Assembly (NCBI RefSeq): GCF_016405905.1
Contig: NZ_JAEFCB010000015.1
Coordinates: forward strand, 62,001-126,000
Source of the DNA: Variovorax sp. IB41
GTDB taxonomy: Bacteria > Pseudomonadota > Gammaproteobacteria > Burkholderiales > Burkholderiaceae_C
Direction: 5' to 3'
Length of the DNA stretch: 64,000 bases
The position numbers were made by a program, and so were the translations under genes. The notes under the pieces were generated by a model that did not search any database, was not told the origin of the DNA, and saw only the letters and a list, made by a program, of their open reading frames with translations. Below are positions 34,362 to 42,418 of the stretch, piece by piece; the first letter of the stretch is position 1; each line of letters starts with the position of its first letter.

Positions 34362-35354
34362 TCAGATGTCGAGCACCAGGCGCGCACCCTTGGCGCGCGA
34401 GATGCAGATCTGCATGACGTTGCCCTCGGCCTTCTCGCGGGCGGTGAGCACGTAGTCGCGGTGATCGATCTCGCCTTCGAGCACGGGCACGGCGCACACG
34501 CCGCATTCGCCGCGCTTGCAGTCGAACATCGGGTCGCAGCCGTTGTCGATGAGGCAGTCCAGGATGCTCTGGTCGGCCGCGACGGTGAAGCGCTGGCCCG
34601 ATTGGGCGAGTTCCACCTCGAAGGGCCGGTCGCCCGCTTCGGCGACCGGTTCGGTGAAAAGCTCGAAGTGCACGCGGTCGTGCTCCCAGCCGCGGGCCTG
34701 GGTGCGGGCGAGCACCGCGTCGAGCATGACCTTGGGGCCGCAGACGTAGAGGCGGTCGCCGGCCGGTACATCGTCGAGCAGCGCGTCGATGTCGAGCGGC
34801 GCGCCGACTTCGGCATCCGTGTGCACGCGCAGGTCGTCGCCCAGCAGCGCCTGCAGCTCGGGCAGGAAGGCCATCAGCTCGCGGCTGCGGCCGGCGTAGT
34901 GCATGCGCACCGGCGCCTCTTCGGCGCGGCGGCGCGCGGCCATGCTGGCGAGCGGCGTGACGCCGATGCCGCCCGCGACCAGCACCGAGCCGCCGGGGCC
35001 GGTGTGCAGCGGAAAGTCGTTCTTCGGCGCTTCGATGGCGAGCGTGTCGCCCTCCTTCAGCCTTTCGTGCATGAAGCGCGAGCCGCCGCGGCCTTCGGCC
35101 TCCTTGCGCACGGCGATAACGTACTCGGTCGGTGCGTTCGTCGCGTTGCGCGCGGTCGCGAAATTGATCAGCGAGTAGTGGCGCCAGTCGGTCTTGCCGT
35201 CGGGCAGCGACACCTGCACGCGGATGTGCGCGCCGGCCGCGAAGCCCGGCAGCGGACGGCCGTCTTCGGCGCGCAGGCGCAGCATGCGGATCAGCGGATT
35301 GAGTTCGCGCGCTTCGGCGACGCGAAGTTCGAGCGTGGCGGTGGGAGCGGTCAT
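34362..35354 (-). CDS. Oxygenase reductase (FMN/NAD(P)H, C-terminal 2Fe-2S)
   Basis: The predicted protein has 330 residues of the phthalate-dioxygenase-reductase/VanB type. The N-terminal flavin domain has RHYSL for flavin phosphate binding; the nucleotide domain has GGIGVTPLASM and YVCGPKVM; the C-terminal plant-type ferredoxin domain has CKRGECGVC and a final Cys in NVMQICISR-like sequence. It passes electrons from NAD(P)H to the Rieske centres. It is the only reductase in the island, so it probably serves both oxygenase pairs. Confidence 0.92.
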   Translation of the reverse strand: MTAPTATLELRVAEARELNPLIRMLRLRAEDGRPLPGFAAGAHIRVQVSLPDGKTDWRHYSLINFATARNATNAPTEYVIAVRKEAEGRGGSRFMHERLKEGDTLAIEAPKNDFPLHTGPGGSVLVAGGIGVTPLASMAARRRAEEAPVRMHYAGRSRELMAFLPELQALLGDDLRVHTDAEVGAPLDIDALLDDVPAGDRLYVCGPKVMLDAVLARTQARGWEHDRVHFELFTEPVAEAGDRPFEVELAQSGQRFTVAADQSILDCLIDNGCDPMFDCKRGECGVCAVPVLEGEIDHRDYVLTAREKAEGNVMQICISRAKGARLVLDI

Positions 35355-35372
35355 CGTGCGTCCGTTGTCTCT

Positions 35373-36884
35373 TCAGGCCAGCGCGTGCTGCGCCAGGGCA
35401 GCCTGCAGCTTGTGGCCGTGTTCGTCGGCGAGCGCCGCATCGCGCAGTTCGCGCAAGGTGGCGGGCGCGAGCTGCGCGCCCGCGCGCTCGACCGCGCGCA
35501 TCACCGTGTCGTAGTTGCGGATGCCGCGCTCGTGCGTGTCGCTGTAGCCCTTGACCAGGCGCTGGCACTGCGCGAGCTCCACCGCCAGCTCGGGGTTGCG
35601 CTGCGCGGTGGCGGCGATGCGATGCAGCCACTCTTCGATGCGGCGGTTTTCTTCGGCGTAGCGCATGGTCGAGCGGCGCCAGCGCTTCATCGCGGCCACG
35701 GCGCGCAGCATGAGGTAGCCGCGCAGCGAGCTGGTCCGGATCACGCGGCCTTTCTGCGTGAAGCGCTCGACGATCTTCTTGGGCGTCGAGGAGTTTATGA
35801 GCCAGCGGCCGATGCCGCCGGGCAGCGTCTCGCAGATTTCCTGCAGGCGCGGGTGCATGTATTCGTTGATGGCGAGCACCTGGCCGGGCTGCACGCGGGT
35901 CTCGCCGCGCACGCGCTCGAAGCGGGTGGCGCGGGTCTTGAGCGCGGCCACGCGGGCGGTGTCTTCGTAGGACATCCAGAGGGCGAGGTGGCGTGCGGTC
36001 TCGCGCAGCAGGCGGTGGTCGCCGGTGCCCGGCAGGGCGGCGATGACGGCCATACGGTCCAGGTACAGGCCGGCGTAGGCCAGGTCCTGGTAGTCGATGA
36101 GGCGGCGCACGCCTTCGAGCAGGAAGTCTTGCGCGGCAAGGGGAAAGTCGTGCTGCACGCGTTCGACCAGCACGCGCACGGCCGGGTGACGGGGCTGTGG
36201 CGTTGGCGTGGCCGCCGCGGCTTCCGGCGGTGTCTCGCCATCGTCGCCGGCCTGCGCGCGAGCGAATGCGCCGCCGAAGGCCTTCAGGCTGGGTTTCACG
36301 CCCACGCCGCCGCGTTCGATGGTCGCTTCGAACTGCGCGCGACTGAAAGGCAGCACGCCAGAGCCCGCCAGCGCGCCGAAGAGCACGGCACTGATCACGC
36401 TGCCCGAGGCTTCGGCGGCTTGCGCCATGTCGAAGCGGATGAAGCGCTTGGCGGCCTTGGCCGTGTGCGCGAGCAGTTGCGCGCTGTCGACACGGCCGTC
36501 ACCGAGCGCGCTCTTCTCCGCGATGGAGAACACGCGGTGCGTCGACGCGATGAGCGTGGTGCGGTCGTTGGTGACCAGGCCGCGCTGCACGGCACGGCCG
36601 GCTTCCATGAGTTCGGAGGCGAGCACCACATCGACGTCGCCGGGCAATGGCATCAGCGCCAGCACAGGCCGGCCGCGATCCACTTCTGCCTGCGCCGTCG
36701 GATAGAGCTCGACGTAGTAGATCGTCGCGCCCGTGCGCTGCGCCACGCCGGGAACCGAGGTGGTCTGGGCCACGTAGCCATTGGCCTCGCCCATGTCCAC
36801 GATCCAGTCGGCCAGCACGCCGCCGCCCTCCCCGCCCATGGCGAGGATCGCGATCTTGATCGGTTGGGCCTTGGTGTTCGTCAT
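35373..36884 (-). CDS. iorB: Indolepyruvate oxidoreductase subunit beta-like protein (IorB type)
   Basis: The predicted protein has 503 residues. The first 200 residues are the gamma-type domain of 2-oxoacid:ferredoxin oxidoreductases (GGEGGGVLADWI, SVPGVAQRTGATIYYVE). The C-terminal 270 residues match the long DUF6537-like extension seen in aerobic IorB homologues. With the upstream IorA it would act on an aryl-pyruvate or a related keto acid and reduce an iron-sulfur carrier. ATG 36884 leaves a four-base gap after iorA; an ATG at 36899 overlapping iorA is an alternative. Its exact substrate in an auxin locus is unknown. Confidence 0.88.
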   Translation of the reverse strand: MTNTKAQPIKIAILAMGGEGGGVLADWIVDMGEANGYVAQTTSVPGVAQRTGATIYYVELYPTAQAEVDRGRPVLALMPLPGDVDVVLASELMEAGRAVQRGLVTNDRTTLIASTHRVFSIAEKSALGDGRVDSAQLLAHTAKAAKRFIRFDMAQAAEASGSVISAVLFGALAGSGVLPFSRAQFEATIERGGVGVKPSLKAFGGAFARAQAGDDGETPPEAAAATPTPQPRHPAVRVLVERVQHDFPLAAQDFLLEGVRRLIDYQDLAYAGLYLDRMAVIAALPGTGDHRLLRETARHLALWMSYEDTARVAALKTRATRFERVRGETRVQPGQVLAINEYMHPRLQEICETLPGGIGRWLINSSTPKKIVERFTQKGRVIRTSSLRGYLMLRAVAAMKRWRRSTMRYAEENRRIEEWLHRIAATAQRNPELAVELAQCQRLVKGYSDTHERGIRNYDTVMRAVERAGAQLAPATLRELRDAALADEHGHKLQAALAQHALA

Positions 36885-36888
36885 CGCT

Positions 36889-39081
36889 TCAGAAGGCATA
36901 GGTTTCGCGCCGGCGCGCTTCGCCGCGCTGCAGCCAGCCGATGACGGCGCTGCGCACGCGCTCGCGCAGCTTGTCCCAGCCGGTCGGGTTGCTCACGATC
37001 TGCGCCTTGTAGAACGAGGGGCACAGCACCGCGGCATGCGAGACCTCGCCGCACACGCCGCAGCCCACGCAGCTGTCGAGCACGGCCGCGACCGGGTCGG
37101 TGCGCAGCGGATCGGGGTTGGGCTTGATGGAGAGCGAGGGGCAGCCCGACAGGCGGATGCACGAGTGGTCGCCGGTGCAGGTGTCCGAATCGACGCCGAA
37201 CTTCTCGCGCACCATGCGCTTGCCGTCGGCGATGGCCTTGCGCACCAGCGGCTTCTCGCGGCGCTGCTTGTTGAGCATGCACTCCGACTGCGCGATCAGG
37301 ACCTTGGGGCCCTTCTTCGTGGTGGTGAGCGCTTCTTTCAGTGCATCGCGCATGCCGGCCACGTCGTAGGTGCGGCGCAGCGTCTTCACCCATTCCACGC
37401 CGACGCCGCGCACGGCACGCTCGATTTCGTGTCCGGTGCTGCGCGTCTTGTTGACGGCGTTCGACGAGAGGATGTCCTGCCCGCCGGTGGCCGAGGTGTA
37501 GTTGTTGTCGACGACGATGGTGAGGTTGTCGCTCTTGTTGAAGACCGAGTTCGCCACGCCGCTGGTGAGGCCGTTGTGCCAGAAGCCGCCGTCGCCCATC
37601 ATCGAGATCGCGCGCTTGCCGGCCGGCGCATTGAGCGCCGAGGCGCCCGCGCCGCCCAGGCCGTAGCCCATGGTGGTGTTGCCGATGTTGAAGGGCGGCA
37701 GGATCGAGAACAGGTGGCAGCCGATGTCGGCGCTCACGTGGTGTGCGCCGAGTTCACGCTCGACCAGCTTCATCGCGCTGAAGATCGGGCGCTCGGGGCA
37801 GCCGGTGCAAAAACCCGGCGGACGTGCGTGCACGACATCGCCGAGTGCGGTGGATGGCATCGCTGGTTCGGGCGCGGCATCGACGCCGATGGCGGCCACT
37901 TCCTTCAGCGGAATCACCTTGCGCACCGGTACGGGCACTGGCAGCGGCGCGAGGCGTTCGTAGCGCTCGCAGAAAGTGCGCGCGCCCTTGAGCAGTTCGG
38001 AGGATGTGTACTCGCCGGCGACCGGCAGCATGTCCTTGCCGTGCAGCGCGGTCGTGGAGCCCGCCTGGCGCAGGATGGTCGCGAGGTTCTGCTCGACGAA
38101 GTTGGGCTGGCCCTCTTCCACGATCAGCACCGCGCGCTTGCCTTCGCAGAAGCGGATGACTTCGCTCTCGATGACCGGATAGGCCACGTTCATCACATAG
38201 AGCGGCACCTTGGTGTTGCCGTACACGTCGGCGAGGTCCAGCCGCTCCAGCGCGCGCAGCAGCGTGTTGTAGCTGCCGCCCTGCACGATGATGCCGATGT
38301 CGTCGGCGTCTTCGGAAAAGAACTCGTTGAGTTGCCGCTCTTCGATGAAGCGCACCGCGGCGGGCCAGCGGTCCTTCACCTTTTCCTGTTCGTGCACGAA
38401 GCTCGCGGGCGGCAGCACGATGCGGCTGACGTCGCGCTGCGGGTTCTCCAGCGCCTCCTGCAGCGTGAACTTCGCGCGCTTGTTATCGCCGGCGATGAAG
38501 TGGCCGTGCACGTGGCAGGCGCGGATGCGCAGCTGCAGCATCACGGGCGTGTTGCTGGCTTCGGAGAGATCGAAGCCCGTCTTCACCGCATCGACGATGC
38601 TGGGCAGGTTGGGACGCGGATCGAGCAGCCAGATCTGCGACTTCATCGCGAACGCGTGGCTGCGCTCCTGCATGATCGACGAGCCTTCGCCGTAGTCCTC
38701 GCCCACGATGATGAGCGCGCCGCCGGTCACGCCGCCCGAGGCGAGGTTGGCCAGCGCGTCGGAGGCGACGTTGGTGCCCACGGTGGCCTTGAAGGTGACG
38801 GCGCCGCGCAGCGGGTAGTTGACCGAGGCGGCGAGCGTGGCGGCGGCGGTGGCTTCGCTCGCGCTGTTTTCGAAGCGGATGCCCTGTTCCGCGAGGATGT
38901 CCTGTGCATCGGCCAGCACGTCCATCAGGTGCGAGATGGGCGCTCCCTGGTAGCCCGCGACGTAGGAAACGCCTGACTCCAGCAAGGCCTTGGTGACCGC
39001 CAGAATGCCTTCTCCGCGAAATACATCGCCACCCGAAAGCCGCAGCTTCTTGACTTCCTCGACGAACGAACGCTCAGCCAT
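36889..39081 (-). CDS. iorA: Indolepyruvate ferredoxin oxidoreductase subunit alpha-like protein (IorA type)
   Basis: The predicted protein has 730 residues. The thiamine diphosphate site is visible as GDGGFWHNG...VVDNNYTSATGG. The C-terminal region holds two cysteine clusters for 4Fe-4S centres (CTGDHSCIRLSGC and CVGCGVCGEVS...C). The N-terminal domain has the GYQGAPISHLMDVL and EATAAATLAAS pyrimidine-binding features. The start at 39081 has AAGGA upstream; the open frame before it runs into the promoter. It is the first gene of the long catabolic operon, divergent from the MarR gene. Confidence 0.92.
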   Translation of the reverse strand: MAERSFVEEVKKLRLSGGDVFRGEGILAVTKALLESGVSYVAGYQGAPISHLMDVLADAQDILAEQGIRFENSASEATAAATLAASVNYPLRGAVTFKATVGTNVASDALANLASGGVTGGALIIVGEDYGEGSSIMQERSHAFAMKSQIWLLDPRPNLPSIVDAVKTGFDLSEASNTPVMLQLRIRACHVHGHFIAGDNKRAKFTLQEALENPQRDVSRIVLPPASFVHEQEKVKDRWPAAVRFIEERQLNEFFSEDADDIGIIVQGGSYNTLLRALERLDLADVYGNTKVPLYVMNVAYPVIESEVIRFCEGKRAVLIVEEGQPNFVEQNLATILRQAGSTTALHGKDMLPVAGEYTSSELLKGARTFCERYERLAPLPVPVPVRKVIPLKEVAAIGVDAAPEPAMPSTALGDVVHARPPGFCTGCPERPIFSAMKLVERELGAHHVSADIGCHLFSILPPFNIGNTTMGYGLGGAGASALNAPAGKRAISMMGDGGFWHNGLTSGVANSVFNKSDNLTIVVDNNYTSATGGQDILSSNAVNKTRSTGHEIERAVRGVGVEWVKTLRRTYDVAGMRDALKEALTTTKKGPKVLIAQSECMLNKQRREKPLVRKAIADGKRMVREKFGVDSDTCTGDHSCIRLSGCPSLSIKPNPDPLRTDPVAAVLDSCVGCGVCGEVSHAAVLCPSFYKAQIVSNPTGWDKLRERVRSAVIGWLQRGEARRRETYAF

Positions 39082-39144
39082 GTGGGTCCTTTTTCTTTCT
39101 CGTGGGAGGATGCGCTTCAGGTGCCACATCACGCTTTCTATAAT

Positions 39145-39166
39145 GTTGACAAATGAATGTATCCAC
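39145..39166. promoter_or_regulatory. Candidate MarR operator between divergent iorA and marR
   Basis: A 22-base imperfect palindrome runs GTTGACAAA...TGTATCCAC, with six of nine arm positions matching. On the plus strand it contains a perfect -35 TTGACA (39146-39151) for marR. On the minus strand TTGTGG (39068+100, that is 39168-39163) overlaps it as a -35, with an ATTATA box (39144-39139) after 18 bases for the catabolic operon. A bound repressor would therefore block both directions. Confidence 0.6.
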
Positions 39167-39240
39167 AATCATGAATTACCCTAGACATGCAAGCAGCGTG
39201 CCCGAAGCTGGTTTGGCGTGCCGGGCTGTGAGGTGCCTTC

Positions 39241-39729
39241 ATGGCTGAGCAGGACCCGCCCGCCGAATCGCATCGCTTCGTCGACGACTACCTGCCGGCG
39301 CTGCTCGCGCAGGCGAGCCAGTTGATCTCTTCGGAGTTCCACGAGGTGGCGCGCCAGCAGGGCTTCTCGGTGTCGGAGTGGCGCGTGATGGCGTCCCTCG
39401 CGGGCAGCGAGCCGATCAGCATCGGCCAGCTCGCGCAGGTGACCGTGACCAAGCAGCCGACGGTGACGCGCCTCCTGGACCGCATGGAGTCGCGTGGACA
39501 GGTGGAGCGCCTGCCCCACGAGAGTGACCGCCGCATCACGCTGGTGCGCATCACGCGCAAGGGCCTGAAGGCCGTCGAGCACCTGATGGAACTGGCGCGC
39601 GAGCACGAGCGCCGCGTGCTCGAGCCCTTCGGCCTGCGGCGGGCCGAAGAACTCAAGGAGACGCTGCGAAGAATGATCGAACTGCACGTGCATGTGCCGC
39701 TCGAGGAGCCGGAGCCCGAAGAAGACTGA
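39241..39729 (+). CDS. MarR family regulator of the catabolic operon (IadR-like)
   Basis: The predicted protein has 162 residues with a MarR winged helix-turn-helix from about residue 45 to 115: ISIGQLAQVTVTKQPTVTRL as the DNA-reading part and SDRRITLVRITRKG as the wing. GAGG precedes the ATG. It is divergent from the 25-kb operon and separated only by the palindrome-containing promoter region. Auxin degradation operons are known to be controlled by MarR repressors that bind the auxin itself; this gene is the natural candidate. The C-terminus is strongly acidic (EEPEPEED). Confidence 0.9.
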   Translation: MAEQDPPAESHRFVDDYLPALLAQASQLISSEFHEVARQQGFSVSEWRVMASLAGSEPISIGQLAQVTVTKQPTVTRLLDRMESRGQVERLPHESDRRITLVRITRKGLKAVEHLMELAREHERRVLEPFGLRRAEELKETLRRMIELHVHVPLEEPEPEED

Positions 39730-39744
39730 AAGACCGAATCCGGT

Positions 39745-40620
39745 CTACGGCACGAGCACTGCGCGGCCGCGATGGCCGCGTTGCGCGATCCAGTCGAGTG
39801 CCTTGGCGGCATCGGCCAGCGCGAAGGCCTGCACGTCGAGATGCAGGCGGCCATTGGCCAATCGCGCGAGCAACTCGGGCGCGGCGGCACGGCCCGCGGC
39901 CTCCCGCCTGAACATGTTGAGCGGCAGCAGCGCAACGTCGCGCTGCAGGAAGTGCGCGATGTCCAGTTGCAGCATGGGACCGGCGGTGTAGCCGATCAGC
40001 ACGGCGCGTCCGCCGGGGCGCACGGCAGGAAGAGACGCTGCGAGGACGTTGCCGCCGACCGTGTCGATGAGCAGGTCGGCGGTGGCAACGGAGGGTGCGG
40101 TGTTCGGATCGACCGGCGTCACCGTGCACCCTGCATCGCGCGCAAGTTGCATCACGAGGGAGCCCACCGCGCCGCTCGCGCCAGTCACCAGAACTTGCTC
40201 GCCCGCTTGCAGCTTCGCGACGTCATGCAGCGCCACCCATGCCGACGTGGTGGGAGAGAAGAACGCGGCGCCGAGCGTCATCGGCAATGCATCGGGCAGG
40301 AGGCCGAGCGCTTCGTCGGGCGCATCGATCAGCTCGCACCAGGTGCCGTCGAACAGGGTACCCAGGCCGCTGCCGCGCAGCCACACGCGTTGGCCAACCT
40401 CGTAGCGTTCGCTCGCGACGACGATGCCGGCGGCTTCCACACCCGGCGTGTAGGGCAACGGCGGATGCCGCAGGAAGCTGCCGCGCCACACGGTGCGGTC
40501 GATGTGGCCGACCGTGGCGGCCTGCATGCGGACGATGGTGCGGCCGGGGCGCGCGACGGGATCGGCCACCTCTTCCAGCGCGGGCACTGCATCGAAACCG
40601 TGGATGCGGACGGCTTTCAT
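39745..40620 (-). CDS. Zinc-free MDR/quinone oxidoreductase-like protein
   Basis: The predicted protein has 291 residues of the medium-chain dehydrogenase family. It has a GroES-like N-terminal domain and the nucleotide motif VTGASGAVGSLVMQLA. The Cys and Glu residues of the structural and catalytic zinc sites are absent, as in NADPH:quinone oxidoreductases. At 291 residues it is shorter than the usual 320-340. Its ATG overlaps the alpha/beta-hydrolase stop by four bases; it is last in a four-gene operon and converges with marR. Confidence 0.85.
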   Translation of the reverse strand: MKAVRIHGFDAVPALEEVADPVARPGRTIVRMQAATVGHIDRTVWRGSFLRHPPLPYTPGVEAAGIVVASERYEVGQRVWLRGSGLGTLFDGTWCELIDAPDEALGLLPDALPMTLGAAFFSPTTSAWVALHDVAKLQAGEQVLVTGASGAVGSLVMQLARDAGCTVTPVDPNTAPSVATADLLIDTVGGNVLAASLPAVRPGGRAVLIGYTAGPMLQLDIAHFLQRDVALLPLNMFRREAAGRAAAPELLARLANGRLHLDVQAFALADAAKALDWIAQRGHRGRAVLVP

Positions 40621-41417
40621 GGCAGCGTCGAAAGAAAGTCGATCACGGCCTGCGCGAAGGCTTCGGGCATCTGGTCCGGCAGGGGCACCATGCCGCCTTC
40701 GATGTCGACGATGCGCGCGTGCGGCAGGTGGTGCTGCAGCTCGACCGCATGCGGTGCGGCGAACGGATCGTCGGTGGCGCGGATGATGAGCGTCGGTTGC
40801 GTCACGCGGCCGATGCGGTCTTCCATGCGGTAGGACGCGACGGCGCGATGGCCCTCTTCCACGCGGTGGCCGACCTTCAATGCATCGAGCACGAAGGCTT
40901 CGAGCAATTCGGGGCGTCCTGTCGGATAGAAGCCCTGGCGTTTTTGCCACAGCGCGGCGAGATGGCTGCCGTCTTCGCTCGGCGCCACCTCGTCGATGGG
41001 CGGCCGCTGGGCGCGTGCGATGCGAAAAGGTTCGTCGGTGTACGGCGTGGACGACAGCACGAGGCCGCGCACGCGGTCCGGAAAGGCGGCCGCCAGTTCG
41101 ATCGCGACGACGCCGCCCGTGTGATGGCCCACGACATCGGCCTGCCGGACGCCCAGCGCATCGAGCAGCTCGCACGCCACGTGCGCCCATTGCTCGATGC
41201 TCGCGGGCACACCGCCATCCGCGGAATCGCCGAAGCCCGCGGTGTCCATCGCGATGGCGCGATAGCGCACGCCGAGCAGCGGCAGCACCTCGCGGTATTC
41301 GGCCCAGCTGCGCGGCGACTGGTGCAGCAGCAGCACGGCGGGCGCACTCGCATCGCCGCACGTCGCGTAGTGCACCTGTCCCACCGACAGGTCGGCAAAG
41401 GCGCGGCGGATCGTCAT
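40617..41417 (-). CDS. Alpha/beta hydrolase fold protein with atypical nucleophile site
   Basis: The predicted protein has 266 residues with the fold's HQSPRSWAEYREVLP oxyanion strand, DTAGFGDSA loop and a C-terminal region of PTLIIRATDDPFA. The nucleophile elbow, normally GHSxG, reads GHHTG, so His replaces Ser. Such a site could mean a non-hydrolytic reaction or a different nucleophile. The expected C-terminal catalytic His (usually near GGMVPLPDQMPE) is also not evident. It overlaps its neighbours by four bases on both sides. Confidence 0.82.
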   Translation of the reverse strand: MTIRRAFADLSVGQVHYATCGDASAPAVLLLHQSPRSWAEYREVLPLLGVRYRAIAMDTAGFGDSADGGVPASIEQWAHVACELLDALGVRQADVVGHHTGGVVAIELAAAFPDRVRGLVLSSTPYTDEPFRIARAQRPPIDEVAPSEDGSHLAALWQKRQGFYPTGRPELLEAFVLDALKVGHRVEEGHRAVASYRMEDRIGRVTQPTLIIRATDDPFAAPHAVELQHHLPHARIVDIEGGMVPLPDQMPEAFAQAVIDFLSTLP

Positions 41418-42418
41418 GACAGCGTCTCGCCGGCGGGCGCGCGCCAGAGGCCCGCGTGCTTGAGCTCGCCGAGCGTGCGCGAGAGCACGTCGCGCCGGTA
41501 CGCGGCGATGTCGCGGCCTTCGTAGTCGTAGAAGCCGCTGCCGCTCTTGAGGCCGAGGCGCCCCTCGGCGACCATGCGATCGACGATGGCGGGCGCGGTG
41601 TAGCGGCCCTTGTCGATCGAGGCGGACATCTCGCGGCTCGCGTGGTGCAGGATGTCGCAGCCGCCGAAGTCGATGAACTCGACGACGCCGAGCGCGGCGA
41701 AGCGCAGGCCGAGGCCGTAGCGCGTGGCCTTGTCGATTTCCTCGGCGGTGGCAGCGCCCTCCTCGATCATGCGGGCCGCCTCGTTCATCACCAGCGCCTG
41801 CAGGCGCGGCACGATGTAGCCGGGCGATGCGCCGCAGACCACGGGCAGCTTGCCGATCGCCTCCATCAGCGCCTTGGTGCGTGCGAGCACGCCAGCGTCG
41901 GTGCCCGGATGGCAACTGAGTTCCACCACGGGGATCACATACGCCGGGTTGAGCCAGTGCATGTTGAGAAAGCGTTCGGGCAGCCGCACCAGCGCCGCGA
42001 GCTGCGTCACGAGGATGCTGCTGGTGGTCGAGGTGAGGATCGCGTCGTCGCGGCAATGGCGGTTCAGGTGCTCGAAGGCCTCGCGCTTGGCCTCCATGGT
42101 TTCGGGGACGCCTTCGAACACGAGCTCGGCGGCGGCGAGCGCCTGCGGAGCGGCCGCGGCATTCACGAAGTCCACGCGCGCGGCGATGGGCTGGATCTGC
42201 GCCGCATCGATCACGCCGAGCTGCGCGAGGCCTGCGAGGCTGGCCTCGATCTCCGCCTTCGCTTCGCCCTGCAGGCGCTGCCAGGCCTCGTCGTTGCGCG
42301 GACGCAGGTCGATCAGCGAGATGCGGTGGCCGGCGTATGCGAACGCGATCGCGATGCCGCGCCCCATGCGGCCGGCGCCGACGGCGGCGAAGCGGGGCAA
42401 CGCGCGCTCATTGGCCAT
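41414..42418 (-). CDS. 3-hydroxyacyl-CoA dehydrogenase family protein
   Basis: The predicted protein has 334 residues. The Rossmann motif GAGRMGRG lies at residues 14-21. The catalytic pattern includes STTSS and HWLNPAYVIPVVEL (His and its partner region), followed by the C-terminal helical domain ending in GSGFYDY. The family includes L-carnitine and L-gulonate-type dehydrogenases as well as true 3-hydroxyacyl-CoA dehydrogenases, so the substrate is open. It is in a tight operon with an opine-dehydrogenase-like gene. Confidence 0.88.
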   Translation of the reverse strand: MANERALPRFAAVGAGRMGRGIAIAFAYAGHRISLIDLRPRNDEAWQRLQGEAKAEIEASLAGLAQLGVIDAAQIQPIAARVDFVNAAAAPQALAAAELVFEGVPETMEAKREAFEHLNRHCRDDAILTSTTSSILVTQLAALVRLPERFLNMHWLNPAYVIPVVELSCHPGTDAGVLARTKALMEAIGKLPVVCGASPGYIVPRLQALVMNEAARMIEEGAATAEEIDKATRYGLGLRFAALGVVEFIDFGGCDILHHASREMSASIDKGRYTAPAIVDRMVAEGRLGLKSGSGFYDYEGRDIAAYRRDVLSRTLGELKHAGLWRAPAGETLS

